NCBI GenBank assembly: GCA_029287915.1
Contig: JARFQE010000065.1
Location: 1-64,000 of the forward strand
DNA from: Arenicellales bacterium
GTDB taxonomy: Bacteria; Pseudomonadota; Gammaproteobacteria; BMS3Bbin11
DNA length: 64,000 bases
Reading direction: 5' to 3'
Below the pieces are notes generated by a model. That model saw nothing but the letters and a program-made list of their open reading frames with translations, searched no databases and was not told the DNA's origin. Numbering within the stretch: position 1 is the stretch's first letter; each line of letters starts with the position of its first letter. Below, piece after piece: positions 1-8,708 of this stretch. The position numbers were made by a program, and so were the translations under genes.

Positions 1-41
1 CGTAAGAGTCTCGTGGGCTCGGAGATGTGTATAAGAGACAG
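1..41. other. Nextera transposase adapter left on the contig end
   Basis: Bases 8-41 match the Illumina Nextera read-2 adapter, and bases 23-41 are the 19-bp Tn5 mosaic end. The seven bases before it are where a sample index would lie. This is library DNA, not genome sequence. It fuses in frame to the truncated dsrA gene and creates spurious short ORFs on the plus strand, none of which is biological. Confidence 0.97.
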
Positions 42-1055
42 GTCATCCATGGTCTCAAGCTTCTTGAATGGGATGAGTACCGTTCCCATCAAGTCACCAA
101 TTTTCAGTGTACGTTTACCACCAACGAGAATTGTGACACCGCGGTCGTCACCTGGGGTCAATGCTTTGTTCATGACATTCAGACAGTGCATGCAACGTAC
201 ACAGTTGCTGTTATCGACAGTCATCGTGTCGTCATCATTAAGTGTCATGCAGTCAGTTGGACAGCGTGAAGTTACATTATCAATTACATACTGACGGCCT
301 TTTTTGGCAACAAAGGCTTTAACTTCTTCCTGGTCAATCTTCATATCGTCACGCCAGGTGCCAATAATTGCAAAGTCAGAACGTTCGATGGCATTCTGGC
401 AATCATTCGGGCAACCTGAAACCTTGAACTTGAACTTGTAAGGCAAAGCAGGACGGTGGACGTCATCTGTGAAGTTGTTCAACAGGTGGCGATGAATGGC
501 CTGCTCATTGCAACAGGACTGTTCACAGCGAGCCATGCCTATACATGACATACCGGTACGTACGCAAGGGCCAGCGCCACCCAGATCCCAACCGTATTCA
601 TTGATGTCATCGAAGAAGTGCTGGGTATTTTCGGTAGTTGTGCCAATAAACATGATGTTACCGGTCTGTCCGTGGAAAGTTACCAGGCCAGAACCATATT
701 TTTCCCAGCTGTCGCCAAGCTGACGCAACATATCAGTAGTATAGTAGTTACCTGCCGGTGGCTGTACCCGGAGGGTGTGAAATTCTTTAGATTCTACGAA
801 CTGATCACCAACTTCAGAAAAGCGCGGGATAATGCCTCCACCATAGCCGAATACGCTGACAGTGCCACCTTTCCAGTAACCTTTGCGTGTTTCGTATGAA
901 TGCTCAAGCTGTCCCAGCAGGCTGTTTGCCATGCCACGAATCGTTTCGCTCTCGTGATTGTCGCGTAAGCGCTTGAAGCCACTGATGAAGCTTGGCCATG
1001 GGCCATTTTCCAGCTCATCCAGCATTGGGGTATCAAAATGTTTATTGTCAGCCAT
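42..1055 (-). CDS. dsrA: Dissimilatory sulfite reductase alpha subunit DsrA (3' end missing)
   Basis: The first 338 codons are present; the C-terminus is lost at the adapter junction. DsrA pairs with DsrB in the cytoplasmic siroheme enzyme that reduces sulfite or, in sulfur oxidisers, runs in reverse. Visible are the siroheme/4Fe-4S ligands C171-x5-C177 and C215-x3-C219, then an inserted ferredoxin domain with C265, C269 and the C285-x2-C288-x2-C291 cluster. The ATG is preceded by GGAG at good spacing. Full-length DsrA is roughly 400-420 residues. The oxidative (rDsr) type is inferred from the gammaproteobacterial context; a tree would be needed to prove it. dsrB and the rest of the operon would lie beyond the left edge. 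Confidence 0.95.
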
Positions 1056-1482
1056 TTACGATCTCCTTCAGAATCGAAGCCACCCTGTCCGGGGCATAGT
1101 TTATATCTTGATTATGTTGAATATTTAATCATCAACAATATATCTAAAACGTGTGCAACGTAGTCTTCTCTATATTTAACAAGCCCATTTTAAATCAAAT
1201 ATGCAGATGTTAAGAATCCTACTTAAGGGGGGTAGGAGATGGTGTCATGTATTACCAAAGGGATATAGAGGTTTAGCGATTAAAGTAAGCTAAATTATGA
1301 GGAAAGTATAATAAGCGGTTGTTTATTATCGGCTTCCTAAAATATAAATCGTAATCTACTTCGAATAGAGTAAATCAGTGGCGCGCTGGAATTTGTATCA
1401 GATAGAAATTGAACTGTTGAACCAATGCGATACAAGGATATTTATTTGTCAATCTGTTCAATGATTTTGAGTGTGTTTCTTT
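1056..1482. other. AT-rich intergenic region upstream of dsrA
   Basis: These 427 bases without a convincing gene separate dsrA from the next gene, which is transcribed the same way, so the dsrA promoter should lie here. A hairpin with arms at 1217-1222 and 1232-1237 is visible. A short ORF on the plus strand is hydrophobic and unsupported. I found no FNR-type palindrome. Confidence 0.6.
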
Positions 1483-2199
1483 CTATTCTTTTAATTTTAT
1501 TTTTAATTGTCCATCTACAACATGAATATTTTCTACACCTTCGGCAAATGCCTTCCAGAATCCCTCGCTGGTGCCAAATTCTTCAACGAGATCGATGTTC
1601 TTCATTCCGCCGAGCCATGCATTGGGTATTGGAATTCCCATGATACTTACGCCTCGTAAAACAACTATCGGTTTGCTGTTTTCATAGGCAACTTCCAGAC
1701 CACCAGTGACACGAAGAGTTTTTCCTCCCAATATGGGAAAGTCCTGATCTACAGGTACCAGTAGTTTGGCACTCATCAGGTTATCAGACAGGTCTATCGC
1801 CAGTTTTCTGGCAAGCTCTGTATTATTAGCCAGCAGGGAGTTGAGTTCTCTTTCGGTGAAGCTGACTTCTCGCTTTGCACCGACTTCACTATATGCCTCT
1901 GGTAGAAGATTTCCATCTGCATCAAATTCGTTGTTTTGCGCGGATTGATTACCTGATACATCGGGTTTCGATGATTGCGGAGTAAAACCCAGTTGCTTGA
2001 GCTTATTATTAAGAACGACAACTTCTTTTTGTTTTAAAACAACAGGCGTAAAGTCTTTTGCATATATATAGCTACGCACTACCCAGTACGTCGCTCCTGC
2101 TGTCAGTAATACGGTTGCAAGAATGATCCACACAACGTGTGACCAGCGAAGGCCGTTTTTAGAACTGCCTGAAGTATTTTCTATTGAATTATTTGACAC
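1483..2199 (-). CDS. Membrane-anchored protein of unknown function
   Basis: This 238-residue protein has one N-terminal transmembrane segment at about residues 22-44. A polar linker follows to about residue 110, then a soluble C-terminal domain, probably periplasmic. The domain opens with a segment rich in FTERELNSLL-type residues and ends in a short beta-rich tail. The pattern of a signal anchor followed by a 'search for L-N-x-L' domain reminds me of DUF2140/YpmS-like proteins, but I cannot confirm this. The start is GTG with a weak ribosome-binding site. It lies upstream of dsrA on the same strand, separated by over 400 bases, so co-transcription is uncertain. Confidence 0.7.
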   Translation of the reverse strand: MSNNSIENTSGSSKNGLRWSHVVWIILATVLLTAGATYWVVRSYIYAKDFTPVVLKQKEVVVLNNKLKQLGFTPQSSKPDVSGNQSAQNNEFDADGNLLPEAYSEVGAKREVSFTERELNSLLANNTELARKLAIDLSDNLMSAKLLVPVDQDFPILGGKTLRVTGGLEVAYENSKPIVVLRGVSIMGIPIPNAWLGGMKNIDLVEEFGTSEGFWKAFAEGVENIHVVDGQLKIKLKE

Positions 2200-2287
2200 G
2201 TATATGTTTTTGCCGGAATGACTATCTAATTAGTAGATGTTGTCATGTTGAATGTCATATTGAATAAATGCGTATTCAAGTTGAATA

Positions 2288-3331
2288 TTATTGACTGCAG
2301 AATACGCTAAATGACTCATCATAATCCTGTCTGTTAACATATTCAATATCACTGGCAGAGATAGATTTTTGATGATTTGTCCTGATTTCGATCCAGTCTG
2401 TAACATCATCAAGTACCCGTTTTGCCTGTAAATCACGATTCAACATATGGTAACCATTTTCATAAATAATTACTTGCCGCTGGTCGGGAATTACAGCAGG
2501 CAGCCTGGCTAACCACTGGCAGGTAGGTTTGCGTGGCACAATCTGATCATTCTTTCCATACAGAATTAGTGAGGGCTGGGTGAAGTCAGCTGATACTGCA
2601 GCAGCCAGGTCCATTAAATTGCTTACACCGTAAAGAACATCAACCCTGGTGGCCTTGATGACCAGTGGATCTTGTCCCAGCGCACGTAACATTTCGATAT
2701 TATCCGACGGCATCAGATCGAGCCCTTCACCGGTAAGTTTTTTTGCCGGGACTGTATGGGCGCTTAACCAGAGCAGGGCACGCTGATACCAGGGCATGGT
2801 CTGGCGTGACCAGACGGCCGGTGCAATCAGAATTGCACCATTAATGACCCCGTTAACGTTATCGGCCATCTGATTCAGTGTCGCCAGTACAACAGCACCG
2901 CCCATACTTTCACCAAGCAGAAAAATCGGTTTATCCGGATATTTGACATGCAAAAGGCGGACGATGGCCTGGCTGTCCTTGATCATGCGCTGGCTTCCAT
3001 GCCAGTAACCATGCCCCGTAGTTAGGCCAAAACCCCGCTGGTCATAGGCAATCAATGAAACTCCCTGTTCGGCCAGAAACCTGCCGGTAGAATCGAAACC
3101 AGAGCTGTAATCATTCAGTCCATGAAAAGCCAGCACAATTGCCCTGCTATCATTGATATCTCCCCAGCGGCGAACAGGCAATTTGTAACCATCTTCCATG
3201 ACCACATAGTTGTCGTATAAATGTGGAACAGTGTGCCCTGGTTTTTGCGGATATATGTAAGGTGTGGCGCAGCTGCTGAGCTGGGAAGTTAAAACAATGA
3301 AAATGGTGAAATAGAGGACTTTTACTAGCAT
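2288..3331 (-). CDS. Lipoprotein alpha/beta hydrolase (lysophospholipase / monoacylglycerol lipase type)
   Basis: This 347-residue serine hydrolase of the S33/Hydrolase_4 group probably cleaves an ester such as a monoacylglycerol or lysophospholipid at the envelope. The N-terminus is a lipoprotein signal with lipobox L18-S-S-C21. The nucleophile elbow is G140-E-S142-M-G144. An Asp in the LYGKND segment and a His in the ENGYHML segment near the C-terminus complete a plausible triad. An HGLND segment near residue 70 supplies the oxyanion hole. The start is ATG. The substrate cannot be told from sequence. Confidence 0.88.
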   Translation of the reverse strand: MLVKVLYFTIFIVLTSQLSSCATPYIYPQKPGHTVPHLYDNYVVMEDGYKLPVRRWGDINDSRAIVLAFHGLNDYSSGFDSTGRFLAEQGVSLIAYDQRGFGLTTGHGYWHGSQRMIKDSQAIVRLLHVKYPDKPIFLLGESMGGAVVLATLNQMADNVNGVINGAILIAPAVWSRQTMPWYQRALLWLSAHTVPAKKLTGEGLDLMPSDNIEMLRALGQDPLVIKATRVDVLYGVSNLMDLAAAVSADFTQPSLILYGKNDQIVPRKPTCQWLARLPAVIPDQRQVIIYENGYHMLNRDLQAKRVLDDVTDWIEIRTNHQKSISASDIEYVNRQDYDESFSVFCSQ

Positions 3332-3462
3332 CGGGTAATTCTATTATGTAATGGTATTCGAGCAGTATTTGACTATGCTTGCAATACAGGGAAGCAATCT
3401 GGCAACATATAAACATTAAATATTAGTTGCAATATTCAATCCATCTCAAGAGGATACAGCTG

Positions 3463-3702
3463 TTGGAAAAGCCTACTACTATGACAGTGGACATTGATCA
3501 GTCACTGCGTAAGGAACTTATCAAAATGGCTGAATATAAGGGTACTACACTGGCAAATTACATCATAGAAGCTATAAAAATTCAGCTTAATCATGATAAG
3601 GGCAATCAGTTTGCTGAAACCAATGTTGCCCAGTCAAGTGTTTCACCAGAAGAAGCAGCGAGAATATTAAAGGAATTTATCGAGGCTTCGGATAAAACCT
3701 GA
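3463..3702 (+). CDS. Orphan ribbon-helix-helix-like DNA-binding protein
   Basis: This 79-residue protein carries a short beta-strand (MTVDIDQSL) followed by two helices. That is the layout of Arc/CopG-type ribbon-helix-helix domains, which bind DNA as dimers and are common as antitoxins. The C-terminal 30 residues look flexible with a final helix. I chose a TTG start at 3463 because an AAGAGGA Shine-Dalgarno lies 8 bases upstream; the ATG at 3481 is the conservative alternative. No toxin gene is adjacent: both neighbours run on the opposite strand and encode hydrolase/propeller proteins. Confidence 0.65.
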   Translation: MEKPTTMTVDIDQSLRKELIKMAEYKGTTLANYIIEAIKIQLNHDKGNQFAETNVAQSSVSPEEAARILKEFIEASDKT

Positions 3703-3707
3703 CTTGC

Positions 3708-5240
3708 TTAATAACTCACTTTGATGCCTAGCTCACTATTGTAGTGACTGGCTGTAGTTTCGGTGTAGTATTGTGCATTTATAATAATGTTAATCTGGTA
3801 CTCTCCCTGTTTGATATTTTGTAGCAGTAACACATCTTTTCGTTCGTCTTCATTGTCAAAAAATTCATAATCCAGCTCTATATTTTCTCCAGTATCGATA
3901 TTGCTTATATTGATAGTGTAATGGATAAATGTGTAGAAATCGTAGGCATCGGGTATCTGTTGCGGCCTCGGTGCATCAATTCCAGAAAGAATTTCTTCAC
4001 CTGCGACAACTTTCCAGCTGGCAACCAGCTTTCCATTTTCTATCGTTGCCCGGAAGTATTTGATTTTTACTGAATCATCTTCGATTGGCTCGTCATACCG
4101 GTAATCAATTTTTCCACTATCAACGAGTTTAGCGATCTCTTGATTCAGGGTATTGATTACAGATGTGTCGACGATTTTTTCTCGTGCCTTATTCAGCACC
4201 TGTCTGATTTCGTCATTGCTGTATCGGGCGCGTAAGGTATCAACATAGCTTGCAATATCTACAGCATTGATATTGTCCTGCAACAGCGGTTTAATGAGCA
4301 TATCCACACTCACATCTTCCGATTGATATGGTGCGGTATGTTCCGCTATTGATAATTGGCTATGATTGCTGATTTCATAGTCTCCCCCGAGCCAGTCAAG
4401 ATATAAATCCTGATGCAATATAGTTAATTGATTATTTCCTGCATCAGCAAACCAGATATCTTTGCCGTCATAAGCAATTCCAGCCTGTCGCTTGATTGAT
4501 GGTCTATATTGATGAAGGACAGCAGGAGAAGTGCTGCTGGAATTGTGAATATTATACAGTGTAACGGTATTGCTGAATGCATCCCCCCACCATAGAAATT
4601 TACCATCCCAGACCATGCCCTGGCACCCGATCCCAGCACCATCATAGCTGTCTACAAGTTTGAGGTTCTGATCAAATTTATATAATGCAGATTCACCTTT
4701 CTGCTGTGCACTATTTAAACGTGTGCCTGCCCAGTAATTTTGTCCATCCCAGGCCAGGCAGTGGGCATCATCAGGAGCTTTGCCGATTACTCTGGTGATC
4801 TTATATGTCAGTGGATCAAGTTCTACGAATACTTTACTGTGAATAGACTGAAACCTGTCACCGTAGCTGATAGCAATCAGTGATGTTCCATTCCAGCTAA
4901 TTCCCTGAAAACTGACTTGTTGCAGATAATCATCGTCAACGACAGGGATGCCTTTTTTACGAAATTGTCCATTTTCCAGCGGGGTCAGGCGCACAATTCC
5001 CCATGGAGAACGGCGGTTAGTTAAAATCAGGTTCTGACCATCCCAGGTCAGGCCGTCTGCTTCGACATCAATCCCGACTACAGAGGGGAAATCCGGCGTT
5101 GAGCCTGCCACCAGAGACAGGCGATTGGCATAGTAGGTATTGGCAAACCAGCCAGCGCCAAAGGAAAAAACCACAAATACCAGTAAAAGTACAATCAGAC
5201 CGGTTAGACTGATACCGGTTTGCTTTTTATGTTCACTCAT
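3708..5240 (-). CDS. Membrane-anchored five-repeat beta-propeller-like protein
   Basis: This protein of about 510 residues has a transmembrane anchor at residues 13-34. Five repeats of the form G-(L/I/M)-x-(W/Y)-(D/N)-G-x-x-(L/I)-W begin near residues 63, 113, 161, 208 and 254, spaced 46-50 residues apart, which suggests propeller blades. The remaining C-terminal half (about 280-510) is charged and helical, then beta-rich, and resembles nothing I recognise. The ATG start at 5240 overlaps the stop of the upstream hydrolase by 8 bases, so the two are translationally coupled. Function unknown; a periplasmic scaffold or ligand-binding role for the hydrolase is a guess. Confidence 0.75.
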   Translation of the reverse strand: MSEHKKQTGISLTGLIVLLLVFVVFSFGAGWFANTYYANRLSLVAGSTPDFPSVVGIDVEADGLTWDGQNLILTNRRSPWGIVRLTPLENGQFRKKGIPVVDDDYLQQVSFQGISWNGTSLIAISYGDRFQSIHSKVFVELDPLTYKITRVIGKAPDDAHCLAWDGQNYWAGTRLNSAQQKGESALYKFDQNLKLVDSYDGAGIGCQGMVWDGKFLWWGDAFSNTVTLYNIHNSSSTSPAVLHQYRPSIKRQAGIAYDGKDIWFADAGNNQLTILHQDLYLDWLGGDYEISNHSQLSIAEHTAPYQSEDVSVDMLIKPLLQDNINAVDIASYVDTLRARYSNDEIRQVLNKAREKIVDTSVINTLNQEIAKLVDSGKIDYRYDEPIEDDSVKIKYFRATIENGKLVASWKVVAGEEILSGIDAPRPQQIPDAYDFYTFIHYTINISNIDTGENIELDYEFFDNEDERKDVLLLQNIKQGEYQINIIINAQYYTETTASHYNSELGIKVSY

Positions 5241-6699
5241 TGTGAACAAAATCGAGGATCCGCTTTTCAAGATACGGGTAAAAAGGATTGTATCTCAATC
5301 TCATGATATCACTGGCTTGAACGCTGAGTATGCCGCGCTCCCCTCTGGGGGAAACCAGTCCAATATGCAGGCCTTTGCCAGCAGGCCGGGAACCATAAAG
5401 AGAGTCGTCAGCGGGAAATGGCAACGCAATGTGTGACAGAGAATAAACACCTTCTGGCCATGCCAGGTCCAGTTTTCTCTCATGTATCGTGTTATCTGTG
5501 CTTTTGCTTGTCTCCAGAAGTTGGAGACTGTCAGTCGATTCGTTACTTAACAATGAAACACTGAAACCCAGTTCTGTAGCATTCATCAATGCCGTAATAC
5601 TTTCTATCGGGTCACTCTTGAGAAAAGGGATGACATTATCATTGCGGTTAATGTCAAAAAGTACCAGTTCATTGTCCTCATTTTCAAGCCTGTCCAGTAA
5701 ATGCTTTTTCACTGCTGAGACAGAAACTGTGGCGTCCACTATAGAAAGAAAGACCTGGACTTTTGGGAACTCTCCTGTGCTTTTCTGAACTTCCATCTCA
5801 TTGAGTTTTTTGCCGATAGATAATGTCAGTTGATACATCAGATCACCTGCATTGATGGCAAATGACGTATACTTGAATGGATCATACTCTGGTCCAATCG
5901 AGTTCCAGGCCAGCTTTTCCAGACCCGGGATGGCAGATAGACGAGACTGCCAGACGGCCAGCGCAGCAACGCTCGAAACGCCTATGGCAGGAGAAATTAA
6001 AACAAGGCTTTTTGCGCGGGGCAATGATTTGTCCTGCACAGCATCAAGTGAATAATTTACAGCCTGTGCCGCACCCATCGAATAGCCTATTAAATGTAGC
6101 TCCGAGCCCGGTTCCATGATCCGGTCTATATGCCTGACCGCCAGTTTCACCGCTGCTGCCATGTCCTGCCAGTTTGTATCTACCAGGCCTGACGGTATGG
6201 TGCCGTGCCCGGGCATCCGCAGAGCGAGCACATAGTATCCCTGTTCATGTAATGTGTGTGCCAGAGAACGCAGGCTATAGGGGGAATCAGACAGCCCATG
6301 CAGCAGCAATACGGCTGCTTCTGGTTTGTCCTGCTTTAATTCAAAACTACGGTTCCAGTTTTTTTCAAAGACTGTCGGATCTGCCAGACTTCCTGAATTG
6401 TATCGAATCAGCCGGTATTGCTGCTTATCTGAATTTTTTTTATAAATTTTGACCTGCAGCTCTTCAAATAGACGATCTTCAAGAGATAGATAATCAGAAA
6501 AGGAAATAATTTCAGATAATTTTTCAGCCGTGAACTCCTGCTCTAACTCCACTGTATGCCATGCAAAGAGGTCAGGGCGGTTTTGCATCAAATTAACATA
6601 GATTATGATAGCGCCAAGCAAGGAGCCTAACGATGTATAGGCGATTATAAGCAGAATTTTTTTTACTAATTTTGAAATTTTATAACTCCCTTGGTCCAT
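5233..6699 (-). CDS. Membrane-anchored alpha/beta hydrolase
   Basis: This protein of about 488 residues has one N-terminal transmembrane segment (about residues 14-36 from the chosen start) and a periplasmic hydrolase domain. The LLLHGLSDSP segment forms the oxyanion region and G-Y-S-M-G is the nucleophile elbow. The HIALPF segment, with a nearby His near the C-terminus, could complete the triad. It is longer than typical S33 hydrolases because of inserts in the second half. I chose the ATG at 6699; an upstream TTG (6771) would add 24 non-hydrophobic residues and looks unlikely. It is the first gene of a two-gene unit with the beta-propeller protein. Substrate unknown. Confidence 0.82.
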   Translation of the reverse strand: MDQGSYKISKLVKKILLIIAYTSLGSLLGAIIIYVNLMQNRPDLFAWHTVELEQEFTAEKLSEIISFSDYLSLEDRLFEELQVKIYKKNSDKQQYRLIRYNSGSLADPTVFEKNWNRSFELKQDKPEAAVLLLHGLSDSPYSLRSLAHTLHEQGYYVLALRMPGHGTIPSGLVDTNWQDMAAAVKLAVRHIDRIMEPGSELHLIGYSMGAAQAVNYSLDAVQDKSLPRAKSLVLISPAIGVSSVAALAVWQSRLSAIPGLEKLAWNSIGPEYDPFKYTSFAINAGDLMYQLTLSIGKKLNEMEVQKSTGEFPKVQVFLSIVDATVSVSAVKKHLLDRLENEDNELVLFDINRNDNVIPFLKSDPIESITALMNATELGFSVSLLSNESTDSLQLLETSKSTDNTIHERKLDLAWPEGVYSLSHIALPFPADDSLYGSRPAGKGLHIGLVSPRGERGILSVQASDIMRLRYNPFYPYLEKRILDFVHNE

Positions 6700-6763
6700 T
6701 GTCCGCCAATTAAAAAAATAATAATCAAAGCAGTATGAGTCTGCCTGTCGAAAAAAGGCCCGT

Positions 6764-6898
6764 ATGCTCAAATCTAAAATGGATTATGCAGTGCATGGCG
6801 AGCATGATCCTTACTTCAACCACAAGCAATCTCTGGATCCCACTGCAAATCTGAAATGTAAGTTTTGTGGTATGTTGCTTTCCGATTTTGAGACATAG
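6764..6898 (+). CDS. Small Cys-pair protein, 44 residues
   Basis: This short ORF is transcribed divergently from the neighbouring hydrolase. Its ATG follows an AAAAGG ribosome-binding site by about six bases. The product has a His/Asp-rich first half (H11, H14, H20) and a C32-K-F-C35-G knuckle, which could make a small zinc-binding protein. The stop is TAG. I do not recognise the family. Support is the ribosome-binding site, the metal-ligand-like residues and the otherwise unexplained gap; there is no homology evidence. Confidence 0.5.
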   Translation: MLKSKMDYAVHGEHDPYFNHKQSLDPTANLKCKFCGMLLSDFET

Positions 6899-6977
6899 AA
6901 TAAATTTGAGATTTTGAACAGAGAAATCAGGGAAAAGTAGAAGAAGTAGTTATTTAAAAGATTATTCCAGCAATATC

Positions 6978-7892
6978 CTAGAAAAATACTAGGTAAATTA
7001 TGCCTGCGTAAAGGGCATATTTGACGGAGTAGTAAAGGTTTTTATTGTACTTCTTGAGGCGTTTTCCAACGAGCCGAACCTGATAGACATGGTGGAATGC
7101 ACGGTTGAGGATACCTACATTATCATTATCAGTATTCTTGGTTGCCGCCGCTGCGACAAAAAATCGACCAAAGAAGCGGTTAAACCAGCGGGCGATCGGG
7201 TTGTTCATCGGTCTTTCTACATCACAGAAGAAGATCAGTCGATCAATATCAGTATTGTTCTCGGCGTGATGAATATAGGTCTCATCAAACAGTACATCTT
7301 CTCCATCACGCCAGGAATAGTCTTCGCCATCAACACGTATAAAGCATTCATCAGAGTTGGGTGTTACGAGTCCTAAATGATAACGAATGGATCCGGCAAA
7401 AGGATCACGGTGACGTACAAGCGTTGCCCCGGGAGGAAGCAGGGTAAACATGGCAGCCTTTACCGACGGCGCCTGCTGCAGAAGCTCAACAGTTTTTGGA
7501 CATAGTTCCTGGGCAGATGGTAAATAATCCTTGTACCATTTGAGATAAAAACGCTTCCAGCCAGTTCTAAAGAACGAATTGAAGGCCAGGTCATCTAGCT
7601 TCTCTGATTTTTTTACCTGGCCGATTTTTGCGGCATTTAGTGCTTCATCCCGAATAATTTCCCAATTGTCTTTGAAAATCTGCATTTCAGGAAAATCCGT
7701 CCTTTCAAGGTAGGGTTTGTTAGGCACTGCTGAAAACATGTACATGATACTGTTCACCGGAGCCATGAGGGTAGAATGATCACCCAGCTGCCTGAAAAAA
7801 CTATGTCGCACCTTGCCACGATAATGCACATAGATAGCGGACAGGATAAAGAAATACAGTATCAACAGTTTAGGAGTCAAGAAATCTGCCAC
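6978..7892 (-). CDS. lpxO: LpxO-type lipid A hydroxylase (Asp/Asn beta-hydroxylase family)
   Basis: This 304-residue Fe(II)/2-oxoglutarate dioxygenase hydroxylates the secondary acyl chain of lipid A at the cytoplasmic face of the inner membrane in characterised LpxO proteins. The iron ligands are H161-R-D163 and a histidine at 208/209, and R218 is placed to bind 2-oxoglutarate. Hydrophobic segments at both ends (residues 5-23 and about 285-303) fit membrane association. The start is GTG with GAGG five bases upstream. Membership of the family is clear; lipid A as the substrate follows from the length, terminal membrane segments and resemblance to LpxO. Confidence 0.88.
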   Translation of the reverse strand: MADFLTPKLLILYFFILSAIYVHYRGKVRHSFFRQLGDHSTLMAPVNSIMYMFSAVPNKPYLERTDFPEMQIFKDNWEIIRDEALNAAKIGQVKKSEKLDDLAFNSFFRTGWKRFYLKWYKDYLPSAQELCPKTVELLQQAPSVKAAMFTLLPPGATLVRHRDPFAGSIRYHLGLVTPNSDECFIRVDGEDYSWRDGEDVLFDETYIHHAENNTDIDRLIFFCDVERPMNNPIARWFNRFFGRFFVAAAATKNTDNDNVGILNRAFHHVYQVRLVGKRLKKYNKNLYYSVKYALYAGIIYLVFF

Positions 7893-8132
7893 ATTAGCCT
7901 CGTTTATGTAATGATGAAACCATTCACCGGGCGCTAGTCTGTTAGCCTCTATACCAGTGAGCAGTAATTATAACCTACCTGCGTTATCGAATTTCATCAC
8001 AAACCGTGTCAAACCAGATAGTTAAAACGACAAATTTCAGAGTAGCAAGCATAATTCAGCCGATTTAGTTGCTACAATGAGTTTATTAAGTTATTTATAT
8101 GATTATGAAAAATTTACGGTAAATGGAGCGTT

Positions 8133-8693
8133 ATGACGACTGAAAAAGAATCCAAGGTAGACGAGATTTCGTATGACGAGCAGGAATATCTGGAGCGAAC
8201 TGCGCTGCTTGGACTGGAATACGTGCTTGCAGATTTTGCCCGTGAGTTTCAGACCGCTACACGTCGCTGGGAAAGAATTGCCTGGCCAGCAATGATTGTT
8301 TTTGCACTACTTGCCATTTCGGGTTTCTGGCTGATCTATAGTATTACTGAAGATATGCACACATTGTCACGGAATATAGATCCTGATATGGCTCAGCACC
8401 TGGGTGATATGTCGAATAATATTGCTGCTCTGACACAGCATATTGAAAACATGGACAACAATATAACCCAGTTACGAGCTACAGTTGATAATATTGGTGG
8501 ACATGTTGGCAGTATGGATAGATCTATGAGTAGAATGAAAAGTGATATATCGAACATGTCAGTCAATATCTCCCAAATGAATCAGTCGATATATTCCATG
8601 ACCTGGACTACCGGGGTGATGTCTGAAGACATGAACCGTTTAAACAGGAGTATTGGCAAGCCTATGCGATTCATGAACAATTTTCTTCCATAG
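8133..8693 (+). CDS. Membrane protein with long Met/Asn-rich coiled coil
   Basis: This 186-residue protein has a cytoplasmic N-terminus of about 49 residues and one transmembrane segment at 50-71. About 90 residues of heptad-patterned sequence follow, with Met, Ile and Leu at core positions and many Asn/Ser, predicted as a periplasmic coiled coil. The ATG is preceded by GGAG. Only 15 bases separate it from the following lipoprotein gene, so the pair is probably an operon. I do not recognise a named family; it resembles the sensory stalk of chemoreceptors without any signalling tip. Confidence 0.8.
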   Translation: MTTEKESKVDEISYDEQEYLERTALLGLEYVLADFAREFQTATRRWERIAWPAMIVFALLAISGFWLIYSITEDMHTLSRNIDPDMAQHLGDMSNNIAALTQHIENMDNNITQLRATVDNIGGHVGSMDRSMSRMKSDISNMSVNISQMNQSIYSMTWTTGVMSEDMNRLNRSIGKPMRFMNNFLP

Positions 8694-8708
8694 AAGACGT
8701 GCTTTTAT

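Noticed and set aside
13..294. Two plus-strand ORFs at the contig start
   Set aside because: They begin in the sequencing adapter and run antisense to dsrA.
6971..6995. CCTAG...CTAGG inverted repeat at the end of lpxO as terminator
   Set aside because: The stem is only five base pairs and no T run follows on the lpxO strand.
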